Below are positions 9,105 through 17,528 of a stretch of 64,000 nucleotides of DNA, piece by piece (positions within the stretch are counted from its first letter, which is position 1; every line of letters begins with the position of its first letter). A model generated the notes under the pieces. The model had not been told where the DNA came from. It ran no database searches and saw only the letters and a list, made by a program, of their open reading frames with translations. This DNA comes from CALITV01 sp964415795 (GTDB lineage Bacteria > UBP6 > UBA1177 > JAKLFG01). Where the stretch lies: NCBI GenBank assembly GCA_964415795.1, contig CAYQBN010000005.1, forward strand, positions 98,557-162,556. The letters run 5' to 3'. The translations under genes were made by a program, and so were the position numbers.

Positions 9105-11437
9105 GTGCCCTCCCCGGCTGCAATGGCGCACGCCTCGATGAGCGAACAGCCACGCTGCGCAACTATCTCGTCGAGCCGTTCGTTATCCTTCCGGTCGCTC
9201 GTCGCAAGCCAGTATTCGAACGGCGAGAGTTCTATCCGCACCGTTGCCCGCTCGAGACGGTCGCCGATCTGGAGCCGTGCGAGGGCGAGAGCGTACTGCC
9301 GCTTGACCGTCCTCAGTGCCTCGAACTCACGCCGCTCGAACTCGCTGAGGCCGAAGTCGTCGGCCACGAGCCGCTTCGCTTCGGGCGCCTCGGCGTGCGA
9401 GAGGATGAACGAAGCGGTCGTGTTGAGCGCGATCTTCGAGGAAAGGTTGCACTCCTTGTACGAAAGGTAGTTCTGCGTGATCGTGTAGATCTGGGCGTTG
9501 TACTTACGCGCCGTCGCGTACATCTCCTCGATGAGCGAGGCCATGCGCGGCTCCTTGATGAGCTGCGCCGCCTCGTCGAAGAGGAGCGATTGGTAGCCGC
9601 TCCGGCGAAAGGCGGCGTTCTTCGCCTCATGGATTACCACGAAGGTCATCAGTTCGCGCATCCGCGGCGTGAGGCTCGAAAGCCCCTGCAGATCGAAGAC
9701 CACCAGCGGCGCACCGCCGTAGTCGAGGGTCGTCTCGCCGTCAAGGAGCCTGCTTTCGGGGCTCGCGAGAAAACCGCGCAGGAGAGCTGCCGTCTCCTGC
9801 CGGAGCACCGGATCGTCAAAGGGAACCGTCTCGAGGCACGAGACGAAATCGGCAAGTCGCGGTCGTTCGTGATCCGCATAGAGCCGCTCGAGCGCTCGCA
9901 GGATGAGAAACCGCACGAGGTTGGCGCGCGCATCGTCGCCGCGGTTGCCGACGATGAGATCGAGGATCACCTGCAAGAAGGTGATCTGTGCCGCATCGAG
10001 CGCGCCCCCCTGCATCATCCGATCGCGTGGCGGGAACGGGTTTATCGTGTGGCGTGCCGTCGCATCGAACGCGATGAACGTGCCGTCAAGAAGCCGCACG
10101 CACTTACGGTAGGAACTATTCTCCGCGCCGGCGAAGTCAACGACGAAGCACACTCCGCCGTAGCGGACGATCCGCGGGTAGATCGAAGAAAGGATTACCA
10201 TGTTCATGAAGACCGACTTGCCCGATCCCGACGCGCCGAGCACCATCGTGTTCCACGGCTGACGGCGGCCGCTGAACGAATCGAATGCAAAGAGCGTCCC
10301 GAACTTGGTGCGCAGGTAGAGCGGGAACTCCTCGCCTTCGTCCCCGCGCGCGAGGCGTCCGAGCCGCAGGAGCGCAAGTCCGTGCGGCGTGAGCGCCTTA
10401 AGACCACGGGTCGAGAAGAAGGTGGTCGCCGGCAGTGAGCGAAAGAACTCGCGGTCGTGGCAGAACTCCTCTTCGAAGAAATAGAAGCCGTGCCGCTTGA
10501 AGGCGGTCGCCACCGCGTGCGCCTTCTCGTCGAGGCGTTTTTCGTCGCGGTCGCGCAGGATGATCTTCTGGGTGGTCGCCACAATGAGGTGTCCCGACTC
10601 CTCGAGGTACTTCTTGAGTTCGTCCGATTCCTCGTAGCGCCGGAGCGCCGCATGGTTGACCGGCCGCTTCACGGCGTTCCCCGCCGCATCGACCGCGCTC
10701 GTCGAAGAGTAGGAAAGGTTTCGAACGAGTGAAATCGCTCCCGCCGCGGTGCGCTGGTCGAGCACGCTGAATGAAGAAATGAAGCAGTACGGACACTCGA
10801 TCTCGTCGAGGATGCGGTCCATCGCAAAGTAATCGAGCCGTTCGGGCAGATGTTTGAGGGTAAGCACCTTGACGAACTCCGGCCCTATCTTCACCCACTC
10901 AGGCGAGTAGCGGACCGTACGCTGGACGAGCGCCTCGCGCACCGACATGTCGGCGGCGGCGCTGAAGTCGTCGTTGCCCTGGAGGAGTCGGTAGTACCAC
11001 GCCATGATTTCGAAGGTCGTCAAGCGACGGGCGGTGATGCCAAGGAGCTCAAAGAAGGCGATCCAGCGGTCGAAGCGCGGCGCGGCAGGGTGCGGTCTCG
11101 GTGAGGCGCGGTCGCTCGTCACGGCAAGATAAGTCTCGAATCGCCGCACCGGCCGTGTGGCAAGAAAATGGGCACGATCCCGGAGCAGACGCTCAGTGGC
11201 CTCACGGTGCCGTTCCAGTTCGGGATCGTGATCGCCAGCAAGCGCGAAGCACTCGATCGTGACATCGGTCTCGCCGAGTTCGCGGTCGAAGAAGGTCTCG
11301 GCGGCCTCGAAGAGGTGCGCATGAAAATAGTGGTCAACGCCGCTTACCGCGAAAACGGCGTAGCGCTGCCACGCGTCGTTCACGATGAGGTCGTCCTCGA
11401 TGCCGCGAATCGCGAGGAGATCGAAGACCGCCTTCAT
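9101..11437 (-). CDS. virB4: VirB4/TraC-family T4SS ATPase
   Basis: A 778-residue cytoplasmic ATPase and the most secure marker of the system. The Walker A motif is GASGSGKS (about residues 401-408) and the Walker B is LLFDEAA (about 617-623). A C-terminal stretch with TITQNYLSY and SHAEAPEAKRLV matches the VirB4/TraC layout. The N-terminal domain begins FDLLAIRGIEDDLIV, resembling the opening of TraC/VirB4 proteins. VirB4 powers pilus biogenesis and substrate transfer. The start at 11437 overlaps the VirB3-like stop as ATGA. Length is normal for the family, and all motifs are intact. Confidence 0.9.
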   Translation of the reverse strand: MKAVFDLLAIRGIEDDLIVNDAWQRYAVFAVSGVDHYFHAHLFEAAETFFDRELGETDVTIECFALAGDHDPELERHREATERLLRDRAHFLATRPVRRFETYLAVTSDRASPRPHPAAPRFDRWIAFFELLGITARRLTTFEIMAWYYRLLQGNDDFSAAADMSVREALVQRTVRYSPEWVKIGPEFVKVLTLKHLPERLDYFAMDRILDEIECPYCFISSFSVLDQRTAAGAISLVRNLSYSSTSAVDAAGNAVKRPVNHAALRRYEESDELKKYLEESGHLIVATTQKIILRDRDEKRLDEKAHAVATAFKRHGFYFFEEEFCHDREFFRSLPATTFFSTRGLKALTPHGLALLRLGRLARGDEGEEFPLYLRTKFGTLFAFDSFSGRRQPWNTMVLGASGSGKSVFMNMVILSSIYPRIVRYGGVCFVVDFAGAENSSYRKCVRLLDGTFIAFDATARHTINPFPPRDRMMQGGALDAAQITFLQVILDLIVGNRGDDARANLVRFLILRALERLYADHERPRLADFVSCLETVPFDDPVLRQETAALLRGFLASPESRLLDGETTLDYGGAPLVVFDLQGLSSLTPRMRELMTFVVIHEAKNAAFRRSGYQSLLFDEAAQLIKEPRMASLIEEMYATARKYNAQIYTITQNYLSYKECNLSSKIALNTTASFILSHAEAPEAKRLVADDFGLSEFERREFEALRTVKRQYALALARLQIGDRLERATVRIELSPFEYWLATSDRKDNERLDEIVAQRGCSLIEACAIAAGEGT

Positions 11438-11703
11438 CGCCGATCCTTCTCGAGAAGCGTGTAAGAGCCGCGGCCTCCCGACAGGGCGCGCCACAAAAGA
11501 AAGAGCACTTCATCGCGTCCGTCGAAGATTCGCCGGAGAAGCCAGCCAAAACCGTAAGCAGCCAGGAGTACGGCGAGCATAATAAAGAAACGCCCTTTGC
11601 CACGCCAGAATACCGCCGCCACGAGAAACGCGCCGCCCGCGAGAAAGGCCATCTGCGGCGGCAGGGCGCCCCCTTTTGCGCCGAGGACCCGCCAGATTTT
11701 CAT
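11434..11703 (-). CDS. VirB3/TraL-like small membrane protein
   Basis: An 89-residue protein with two adjacent hydrophobic segments (about residues 18-33 and 38-57) and a basic, cytoplasm-like tail. Size, topology and position between the pilin and virB4 are those of VirB3/TraL. It overlaps virB4 by four bases. There is no diagnostic motif in this family, so the call is mostly positional. Confidence 0.55.
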   Translation of the reverse strand: MKIWRVLGAKGGALPPQMAFLAGGAFLVAAVFWRGKGRFFIMLAVLLAAYGFGWLLRRIFDGRDEVLFLLWRALSGGRGSYTLLEKDRR

Positions 11704-11722
11704 GGCACCGGCGGGAAGCGCG

Positions 11723-12028
11723 CTACTTCATCATCTCGATGAGCGACGAGGCGAGCGCGATGACCACCGCGCCGATGAGCGCCCCGATCACCACCCCGCG
11801 GCCCCGCGGATTGCCGGTTCCCCAGAGGATACCGCCGATGATTGCGCCGAGGGTGCAGAGGCCGTAACCGACATTGGTCGCGATCGAGATGACCGAGTTG
11901 ACTTTCGCGGTGAGTTTCTGTTCCACATCGCCGCCTGCCGCAAGGGCGAGGTCGGGTAGAAGGAGAAGCAGGATTCCTGCTCCGATGCACAGGGCAAACA
12001 ATGCGCCGCCGCGAGAAAGACGCACCAT
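11723..12028 (-). CDS. VirB2/TrbC-like pilin
   Basis: A 101-residue protein with a long signal (MVRLSRGG then a hydrophobic run ending LALA) and a likely cleavage before AGGDVEQK. The mature part carries two hydrophobic helices (TNVGYGLCTLGAIIGGILWG and VVIGALIGAVVIALAS) joined by a short polar loop, the classic VirB2/TrbC prepilin layout. The start at 12028 is preceded by GGAG at a suitable distance, and upstream residues of a longer reading do not look like a signal. It is the first gene of the operon, behind a promoter at 12074-12103. Confidence 0.7.
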   Translation of the reverse strand: MVRLSRGGALFALCIGAGILLLLLPDLALAAGGDVEQKLTAKVNSVISIATNVGYGLCTLGAIIGGILWGTGNPRGRGVVIGALIGAVVIALASSLIEMMK

Positions 12029-12073
12029 AGGATACTCCGTTCTCAAAATGTTCCTGAAACAGAATCGTTTGGC

Positions 12074-12103
12074 ACCATAGTCACGCGGCAATAAGGTTGT
12101 CAA
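12074..12103 (-). promoter_or_regulatory. Promoter for the type IV secretion operon
   Basis: On the minus strand, TTGACA (12103-12098) is followed after 18 bases by TATGGT (12079-12074), 46 bases before the pilin start. No operator was recognised. Confidence 0.5.
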
Positions 12104-12136
12104 GAAAAAAGGGGCCGGGATGTTATCTTCTCGATA

Positions 12137-13549
12137 TCACTCAGGCATCGGGGAAGAGAACTTAGCGCCCCACGCGGCGCACTCCTCGTCGGTCATGGCG
12201 GTCGTCCCTTCGTCAGCCCGTTCGGTCGAGAACTCGCCACCGCCGCGCCCTTGGAAGGTGGTGACGACCGAGCCGTCGGAAACTCGCTTGATGACCCCTT
12301 CGAACCACGGGATCTGGATCACGATGACATACTTCTTGACCACTTCGGTCGCGTCGGAGAGCATCGGCACCTGTCCGTTGCCAATGGTTATCTGCGCCTC
12401 GACGCGGTAGGTGTCGTTCTGCGCAACGAGCGTCGTGTCGTGCGGCGTGCACTGGCGGGCGACCGGATCGAACTTCCAAGTATCGTGCTTCCAGCCAAGT
12501 TCGCCGGCGTCGGCCCGGAAATTGACCAGTTTGTACTCATCGCCATCGAAAAAGCCCATATCGAGGTAGTCGAGCCGCGTCGAGTTGAAATGGTAGGACT
12601 GCCAGCCGAACATCACCTTCGTCGCGGCGTCGGAGCAGGTCCCGAAGTCCCAGCCACCCTGATTGAATGCCCAGCGCCCCCACGAGTTTTCGCGGTAGCC
12701 GTGCGCGTCTATCGCTATCGTCTTGGCGGCCTGCAGGTCCTTTATCCAGCCGGTTATCTTGGTGCGCGGCCAGAACATGTGCACATTCCACACCTGCGAC
12801 ACCGGGAAGCCCATCACCTGCGTGTCCACCTTGTCGTCGGTGACCTTCACGAAGGTTTCGTCGCCGCTCGTGAGGATCGTCCAGTCCTGCCGCACGGTGA
12901 GTTCCCATTCGAAGTGTCCCGTCTTCCCCTCGAGGAGCATTGTGTTGGTTACCGGGTCGGGCGTCATGCGGCCCCAGTAGCCCTTTTCCGTGTTCTCGAC
13001 CCAGAAGGATCGCTCCTCGCCCGAGGCCTCGAAGGTATGGCCGTTGTCGGGGTCGAAGTTCTCATAGTCGGCAACCGGCGGCTCACCATGGTCGAAGCGG
13101 CCCGCGATCGCGATGTTGCCGCCGCCCGGCACCAGTTTGCCGAAAGCGCCGCCGGCGATCTGGGCGTTGCGCGGGTTCGCGATGAGGTAGCCCACCGATC
13201 CGCTGAACGAGTCGTCCTCGTTGTGGATCATGAAGTAGTCCCACTCGAACGAAAGGGCATCCCACTCCGGGTCTATCTCATAGGTTGGCTTGAGGATCTC
13301 CCACCCGTAGGTGCCCTCATAGGCGGGGAAGGTGTTGAGCTCGGCGAACGGATCGTCGGCATCGCTCGCCGGTTCATCACCCACCGGCTCATCGGTGACG
13401 AGTTCGTCGCTTACCGCCGTATCGGCGTCACCTGCCGTCGCGTCGTCGGAAACCGGTTCGACATCGTTCTTGTTCCCGCCGCCGTCGTCACAGGCGGCAA
13501 AGAAAAGCACCACCGCAAGAAAAACCATCATCTCTTTCACTCTTGTCAT
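12137..13549 (-). CDS. Acidic-tether lipoprotein with possible lipocalin-like (AttH/CrtC) fold
   Basis: A 470-residue lipoprotein: signal with lipobox ending FFAAC (near residue 20), then a tether of about 50 residues made mostly of Asp, Glu, Ser, Thr and Ala, then a beta-rich globular domain. Within it HGYRENSWGRWAF resembles the Trp-Gly motif of the AttH/CrtC/Svf1 lipocalin-like superfamily, which binds or modifies hydrophobic ligands; this match is suggestive only. The start at 13549 has a strong GGAGG ribosome site. A GTG at 13561 is in frame but upstream of that site. The gene stands alone, 108 bases before the secretion operon on the same strand. Asp directly after the lipid-bearing Cys would mean inner-membrane retention in E. 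coli, but the rule may differ here. Confidence 0.7.
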   Translation of the reverse strand: MTRVKEMMVFLAVVLFFAACDDGGGNKNDVEPVSDDATAGDADTAVSDELVTDEPVGDEPASDADDPFAELNTFPAYEGTYGWEILKPTYEIDPEWDALSFEWDYFMIHNEDDSFSGSVGYLIANPRNAQIAGGAFGKLVPGGGNIAIAGRFDHGEPPVADYENFDPDNGHTFEASGEERSFWVENTEKGYWGRMTPDPVTNTMLLEGKTGHFEWELTVRQDWTILTSGDETFVKVTDDKVDTQVMGFPVSQVWNVHMFWPRTKITGWIKDLQAAKTIAIDAHGYRENSWGRWAFNQGGWDFGTCSDAATKVMFGWQSYHFNSTRLDYLDMGFFDGDEYKLVNFRADAGELGWKHDTWKFDPVARQCTPHDTTLVAQNDTYRVEAQITIGNGQVPMLSDATEVVKKYVIVIQIPWFEGVIKRVSDGSVVTTFQGRGGGEFSTERADEGTTAMTDEECAAWGAKFSSPMPE

Positions 13550-13589
13550 CGTTTCCTCCACTGTCTTCTTCCGTGTCTATTCCCACCCG

Positions 13590-13617
13590 ACGCTACCGGC
13601 GCGGAAGGGAAAGTCAA
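13590..13617 (-). promoter_or_regulatory. Promoter of the acidic-tether lipoprotein
   Basis: Minus strand TTGACT (13617-13612), 16 bases, TAGCGT (13595-13590), about 40 bases before the start at 13549. The weak -10 follows the TAnnnT form seen elsewhere in the window. Confidence 0.4.
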
Positions 13618-13668
13618 GCGAATTAGCGACTCCCGTACCTCACCATCCCCCCTTCTCTTTTTTTCGGT

Positions 13669-13690
13669 TTACCGCGGACAAAATAGAGGC
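13669..13690. repeat. Short direct repeat, left copy (IS-flanking)
   Basis: This 22-base sequence (core CGGACAAAATAGAGG) recurs as a near copy at 14749-14770 (core CGGACAAAAATAGAAG). The pair brackets the decayed transposase. The right copy is part of the promoter palindrome of the DUF4143-type ATPase, so the left copy may be a remnant of a second such promoter. Confidence 0.5.
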
Positions 13691-13746
13691 CTGTCAAGCC
13701 ATTTAGGTTGCTTACCGAACGGCAAGTCGTCGCGCCATTAATTTTC

Positions 13747-14536
13747 TTACCGATCGGCGAGGAAGCCGGGAAGGAATTCGTTTGCCGCTTCAATGGTGGT
13801 GATGCCCCGAAGACGGAGTTCAGAGACGAGGCGGTCTTGAAACGATCGGAACAGGCGCTCTATGCGTCCTTTTGCCTTCGGGGAGCGTGCAACCTTGGAC
13901 TCGATACCGAGATCGTCGAGGACGCGACCGACATGGGTGGGGAACTGATATCCTTGGACCTGTTCCTCCAGCGACCAGTGAGAATCGGTACGCACCAACG
14001 AACTGTGTCGATCGTGATAGACGGCTTCCGGGATACCATAGTCGCAGGCCATAGGGAGGATGCTCCTCGCCAAACCAGCGATGCGGACTTCCATCAATCT
14101 GCACAAGTTTCTCCGTGCTTTTCTCCCGGGGACGCCTGATCCGATGCTTCGGCGGACGGTGCCGTCGCTTAGGCGCTATCCCCCCTTCACGCAATACTTT
14201 TCTGACAGTTTCCCGGCTTACCCTGATGCCTTCCTCTTCATGCAACTTCTCGCACAAATGCGTGTCGTTGAATCTCCCATACCTCTCTCGCGACAGACGA
14301 ACGATCCGCTCGTGCACCTCTTTGCTGATCTTGTTGGCTGGCGCACGACCTCGGTTCCCATGCACCAGACCGGCAGGCCCCTCTTCACGAAACATCCTCA
14401 TCAGCATCTTCGCCTGCCGGTAACTCACCTGCAGACAAGCGGCAACCTCTTTCAGACTGAAAGTACCGTCCATCCCTTTCTCTAACACCACGGCATGGTG
14501 AATCTCCTTCTTGCTCATCCGGATACACTCCTCCAT
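13747..14536 (-). pseudogene. Decayed IS1202/ISNCY-type transposase
   Basis: The first part (14536 to about 14060) starts MEECIRMSKKEIHHAVV, carries a helix-turn-helix (FSLKEVAACLQVSYRQAKML) and reaches the first catalytic Asp in LVQIDGSPHRW. The frame then breaks. The continuation in another frame (to 13747) has YGIPEAVYHDRHSSL, with the second Asp, and SPKAKGRIERLF, with the final Glu of the DDE triad. Compared with my knowledge of the family, about 40 residues between the first and second Asp are missing, and the protein stops shortly after the catalytic Glu where full-length relatives continue. So it has an internal deletion, a frameshift and a C-terminal truncation. The start has a GAGGAGGAGAG ribosome site. 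It is not expected to be active. Confidence 0.8.
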
Positions 14537-14559
14537 CTCTCTCTCCTCCTCAACAACAA

Positions 14560-14607
14560 GAGGGAACATTTTCCCTTTGCTGTCAGAGGGGACAAATTCC
14601 CTTTGCT
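14560..14607. repeat. Paired 22-bp repeat at the IS left end
   Basis: Two direct copies, 14560-14581 and 14586-14607, differ at three of 22 positions (common parts GAGGG, then TTCCCTTTGCT). They lie just upstream of the transposase start, where IS ends carry transposase-binding repeats. No matching copy was found on the other side, in line with loss of the far end. Confidence 0.5.
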
Positions 14608-14748
14608 AACACATTTCCAAAAAAATTGCTTTCATCATCTCCAGTGCCATGTTAGAATCCATCGGGACCTTCTTTGACGGGGATGGTGTTTGTCACCCGA
14701 CTTACCAGAGGTCCCTCCTTTTCTCAAATTTGCAGATAATTCTTTACA

Positions 14749-14798
14749 TTACCCCGGACAAAAATAGAAGTTGATTTTCAGTTTGTCCGCGTTAGAAT
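14749..14798 (+). promoter_or_regulatory. Promoter with palindromic operator for the DUF4143-type ATPase
   Basis: TTGATT (14771-14776), 16 bases, TAGAAT (14793-14798) form a plausible promoter. An inverted repeat with arms CGGACAAA (14755-14762) and TTTGTCCG (14782-14789) overlaps it, and the right arm sits between -35 and -10. That position suits a repressor operator, possibly autoregulation; this is inference. The segment 14749-14770 is the right copy of the direct repeat at 13669-13690. Confidence 0.45.
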
Positions 14799-14827
14799 GA
14801 AAACGACCCTGTGCTAAGGAGGCGTCC

Positions 14828-15987
14828 GTGTTCCCCCGATGGATGAAGATAAGTACCCGAAAAAGCACGCTTATCATCGGTCCACGCCGCTGCGGGAAGA
14901 CCACTTTCCTCAAAAATACTTTCCCCGACTACCATACGCCACCCTCGATGACTTCGATGCCTACGAGTTCGCACGCCGTGACCCGAAGGGGTTCGTCGCT
15001 TCGCTCGGACCGCGGGGCATCATCGACGAGATACAGCGCCTGCCGCACCTCACCGTCGCGGTGAAGTATGCGATAGACAACGAAGGAGCCCTCTTCATCA
15101 TGACCGGCTCCAGTTCCATCGGCCTCCTTGACGCCAGCGCCGACACGATGGCGGGGCGGATCGAGATCCGCTCGATGCCGACGGTCTGCTGGGGTGAGGA
15201 GCAGGGTGAGCCCGACCATGATTTCTTCACCGACGAACTGCCTCTGCCGCGCATTCGCGAGGCTTACCGCGAACTCGACGAGCGCATCGCGTACGATGGA
15301 TTTCCCGAAGTGGTCGCCGCGCAAGACGCTGAAGAGAAGAAGGGGATACTCCGCAACTACCGCGACACCTACTTCCTGCGCGATCTCATGCAGATGGCCA
15401 ATATTGAAAACCTCGACGGTCTCGCGGCGCTCTTTGCGAACATCGGGCGTGCGCTCGGAACGCACCTCGAAACGAGCAACCTCGCCCGCGAGGCGGGGCT
15501 TTCAGTGCCGACTGCCAAGAAGTATCTCAACACGCTCTTCCTATCGGAACTTCTCTTCCGCCTTCACGGCTATCAGTTCGGCCCCGCGAAGCGGTTCGTC
15601 AAAGCGGCGAAGACCTACTTCGCCGACACCGGCATCATCACCGGCATGGGCCTGCGGCCCTCCGAAGGACAGTTGCTCGAGAACTTCGTCCTCGCCGAAT
15701 TCGAGAAGCGGCGCAAGTTAGGAATGCTCCCGGCTGAGCGGCTCTTTTACTACAAGAGCGCCTCGGGCCGCGAGATCGACCTCGTGTTCGAGATCGGCGA
15801 AACGCTCTACGCGGTCGAGATAAAGACGACCCGGGCGCCCGACCGCCGCGACACCGCAAATCTCCGGGAATTCATTGCGGGGATCAAACGACCTGCCATC
15901 GGTTATCTGCTCCATCGCGGCGAGGAATACGGTGAACTTAATGGCATCCGCCTCGTACCGATAGCGGCGCTCCACCGGGCACGGTGA
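14828..15987 (+). pseudogene. DUF4143-type AAA ATPase, frameshifted
   Basis: A GTG start at 14828 has a strong AAGGAGG site. The first 35 codons include Walker A GPRRCGKTT (residues 18-26) and end FPDY. The family-typical continuation YATLDDFDAYEFA, the Walker B-like IIDEIQRLPHL, the sensor IMTGSSS and the C-terminal DUF4143 nuclease-like region (GREIDLVFE, AVEIKTTR) are in another frame from 14935. At 14930-14937 the bases read tac-ca-tac, so loss of one C from a CCC run explains the break. It could be a true inactivating mutation or an assembly error. These ATPases are common, often in multiple copies, and of uncertain function. The rest of the gene looks intact to the stop at 15987. Confidence 0.8.
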
Positions 15988-16137
15988 AACCAACGAAAGT
16001 CCTTTTCCCGAGGTATTTTCGCGAACACAACTGGGGTCGTTGCTTTAGGTTTCCGCATCGGTCTCGGACATGAACGCAAGAACCTCTTGCGCCGGCGGTG
16101 CTTATATGGTATGGAGACACGATAAACGGAGGAGTTC

Positions 16138-17034
16138 GTGCTCACCAGTTGTCCACACTGCCATCAACCGATCTCGGTTCCGGGTCCGGGGCCGCGCGCC
16201 TGTCCCAAATGTCATGCGCTCATCTTCGTCGGCGAACCGATGCGTGACGAGGAGAACCGCGTCCTGCGCGAGCCGGAGGAGGATCCGGAGCATCCTCCGA
16301 TGGAGAACGAGGCGGAAGAAGAAGAGGCCTTCGACGAGGTCGAGCCTGCCGAGGGCGCGCATGCCCGCGGTGAGGTGCCAAGCCCCGAGCGCCGAGCCCA
16401 GAGCGCGGTACGGGAATCCTCATGGATGTTCGGCGTGCCGTGGGACAACGCCGACAAGATAGGGTTCACTGAGGCGCTCTACGAGACGACGCGCGACCTT
16501 TTCCTCTCGCCGCGCCGTTTCTTCACTGCGATGACCTTTTCGCCGAACGCCTCGCGGTTCATCCCGCTTTACGGCGTCATCGTGGGTGTGGTGGGCGCCG
16601 CTTTCAACCTTTTCTGGCTCCTCTGGATCGTCCGGCACCACCGACCTCTCCTCGAGCGCTATGTGCCGCCGGCGCTCCTCGACTACTTCGGCCAAATGCA
16701 GACCGGAGACATTCTTGCACAGGTCTTTCTCTCGCCGATCGCCGGTATCGTCATTGCGGCGTTCTTGCTCTTCGCGTTCTCTCTCCTTCTCGGCGCCCGT
16801 ACCGAATTGCACCATTTCTACCGCTTGAGCGGGTTCACCGCCGCGCTCGATCTCTTCTACGCGGTGCCGGTCGCCGGATGGTTGATCGCCTTCGTGTGGC
16901 GGAGCGTGCTTCTCGTCATGGGGATACGCACCATCACTAACCTGTCTTTCAGGAGATCGCTCGCTGTCTTTGCCCTCTACCTGCTATTATCGGCGATCAT
17001 GCTGGTCCCGGCGGGCTTACCGGGTGGAGGATAG
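16138..17034 (+). CDS. Zinc-ribbon, Yip1-like membrane protein
   Basis: A 298-residue protein with an N-terminal zinc ribbon (CPHCHQ at 5-8 and CPKCH), an acidic Glu-rich linker (about residues 35-75) and a C-terminal domain with about five hydrophobic helices, including FIPLYGVIVGVVGAAFNLF and AVPVAGWLIAFVWRSV. The membrane part resembles Yip1-domain proteins in the arrangement of LFLSPRRFF before the first helix. Its function in bacteria is unknown. The GTG start is supported by GGAGG seven bases upstream. It lies three bases before ispF and is probably co-transcribed with it. Confidence 0.7.
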   Translation: MLTSCPHCHQPISVPGPGPRACPKCHALIFVGEPMRDEENRVLREPEEDPEHPPMENEAEEEEAFDEVEPAEGAHARGEVPSPERRAQSAVRESSWMFGVPWDNADKIGFTEALYETTRDLFLSPRRFFTAMTFSPNASRFIPLYGVIVGVVGAAFNLFWLLWIVRHHRPLLERYVPPALLDYFGQMQTGDILAQVFLSPIAGIVIAAFLLFAFSLLLGARTELHHFYRLSGFTAALDLFYAVPVAGWLIAFVWRSVLLVMGIRTITNLSFRRSLAVFALYLLLSAIMLVPAGLPGGG

Positions 17035-17037
17035 CCG

Positions 17038-17526
17038 ATGGGAGAGATCCGCGTGGGGCTCGGATTCGACATTCACCGCTTTGCCGAGGGAAGACCGCTC
17101 TTTCTCGGCGGCATCGAGATACCACACGAACGGGGACTCCTCGGCCACTCCGACGCCGATGTGCTCCTTCACGCCGTAACCGACGCGGTACTCGGTGCCG
17201 CGGGGATTGGCGACATTGGTGAACTGTTCCCCGATAATGACCCGAAATTCAAGGACATTCGGAGTACGCTCCTCCTTGAAGAGGCGATCCGGCGGCTCCA
17301 CGGCGCCGGCTGGCGGGTGATCAACTGCGACGCCGTCCTCGTCTGCGAGGCCCCGAAGATACTGCCCTACCGCGAAGAGATCCGCCGCTCGCTCGCCACG
17401 CTCCTCGGCATTGCCGTCGAGGCGGTCATGGTGAAAGGAAAGACCGCAGAGAAACTGGGCTTTGTCGGTCGCAGCGAGGGTATCATGGCGCAGGCGGTCG
17501 TGCTCATCGAACGGATCGGAGGCTAG
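17038..17526 (+). CDS. ispF: 2-C-methyl-D-erythritol 2,4-cyclodiphosphate synthase
   Basis: A 162-residue enzyme of the MEP isoprenoid pathway that cyclises CDP-ME 2-phosphate with release of CMP. The metal ligands are visible in GFDIHRF (Asp11, His13) and LLGHSDAD (His near residue 36). DIGELFPDNDP and the C-terminal KGKTAEKLGFVGRSEG are family signatures. Length is normal (about 160). It gives isoprenoid precursors, including undecaprenyl phosphate used by the sugar-phosphate transferase at 48932. ispD is not adjacent. Confidence 0.95.
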   Translation: MGEIRVGLGFDIHRFAEGRPLFLGGIEIPHERGLLGHSDADVLLHAVTDAVLGAAGIGDIGELFPDNDPKFKDIRSTLLLEEAIRRLHGAGWRVINCDAVLVCEAPKILPYREEIRRSLATLLGIAVEAVMVKGKTAEKLGFVGRSEGIMAQAVVLIERIGG

Positions 17527-17528
17527 CG

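Noticed and set aside
4212..12028. Integrated conjugative plasmid or ICE
   Set aside because: No relaxase, integrase, coupling protein, att site or replication gene was found in the window; neighbours are ordinary genes.
12251..13741. Plus-strand open frame of 496 codons opposite the acidic-tether lipoprotein
   Set aside because: It is a codon-position shadow of the minus-strand gene; no start site or motif is seen.
13747..14536. Programmed frameshift in the transposase
   Set aside because: The break is accompanied by loss of about 40 residues and a truncated C terminus, and no slippery run was seen at the junction.
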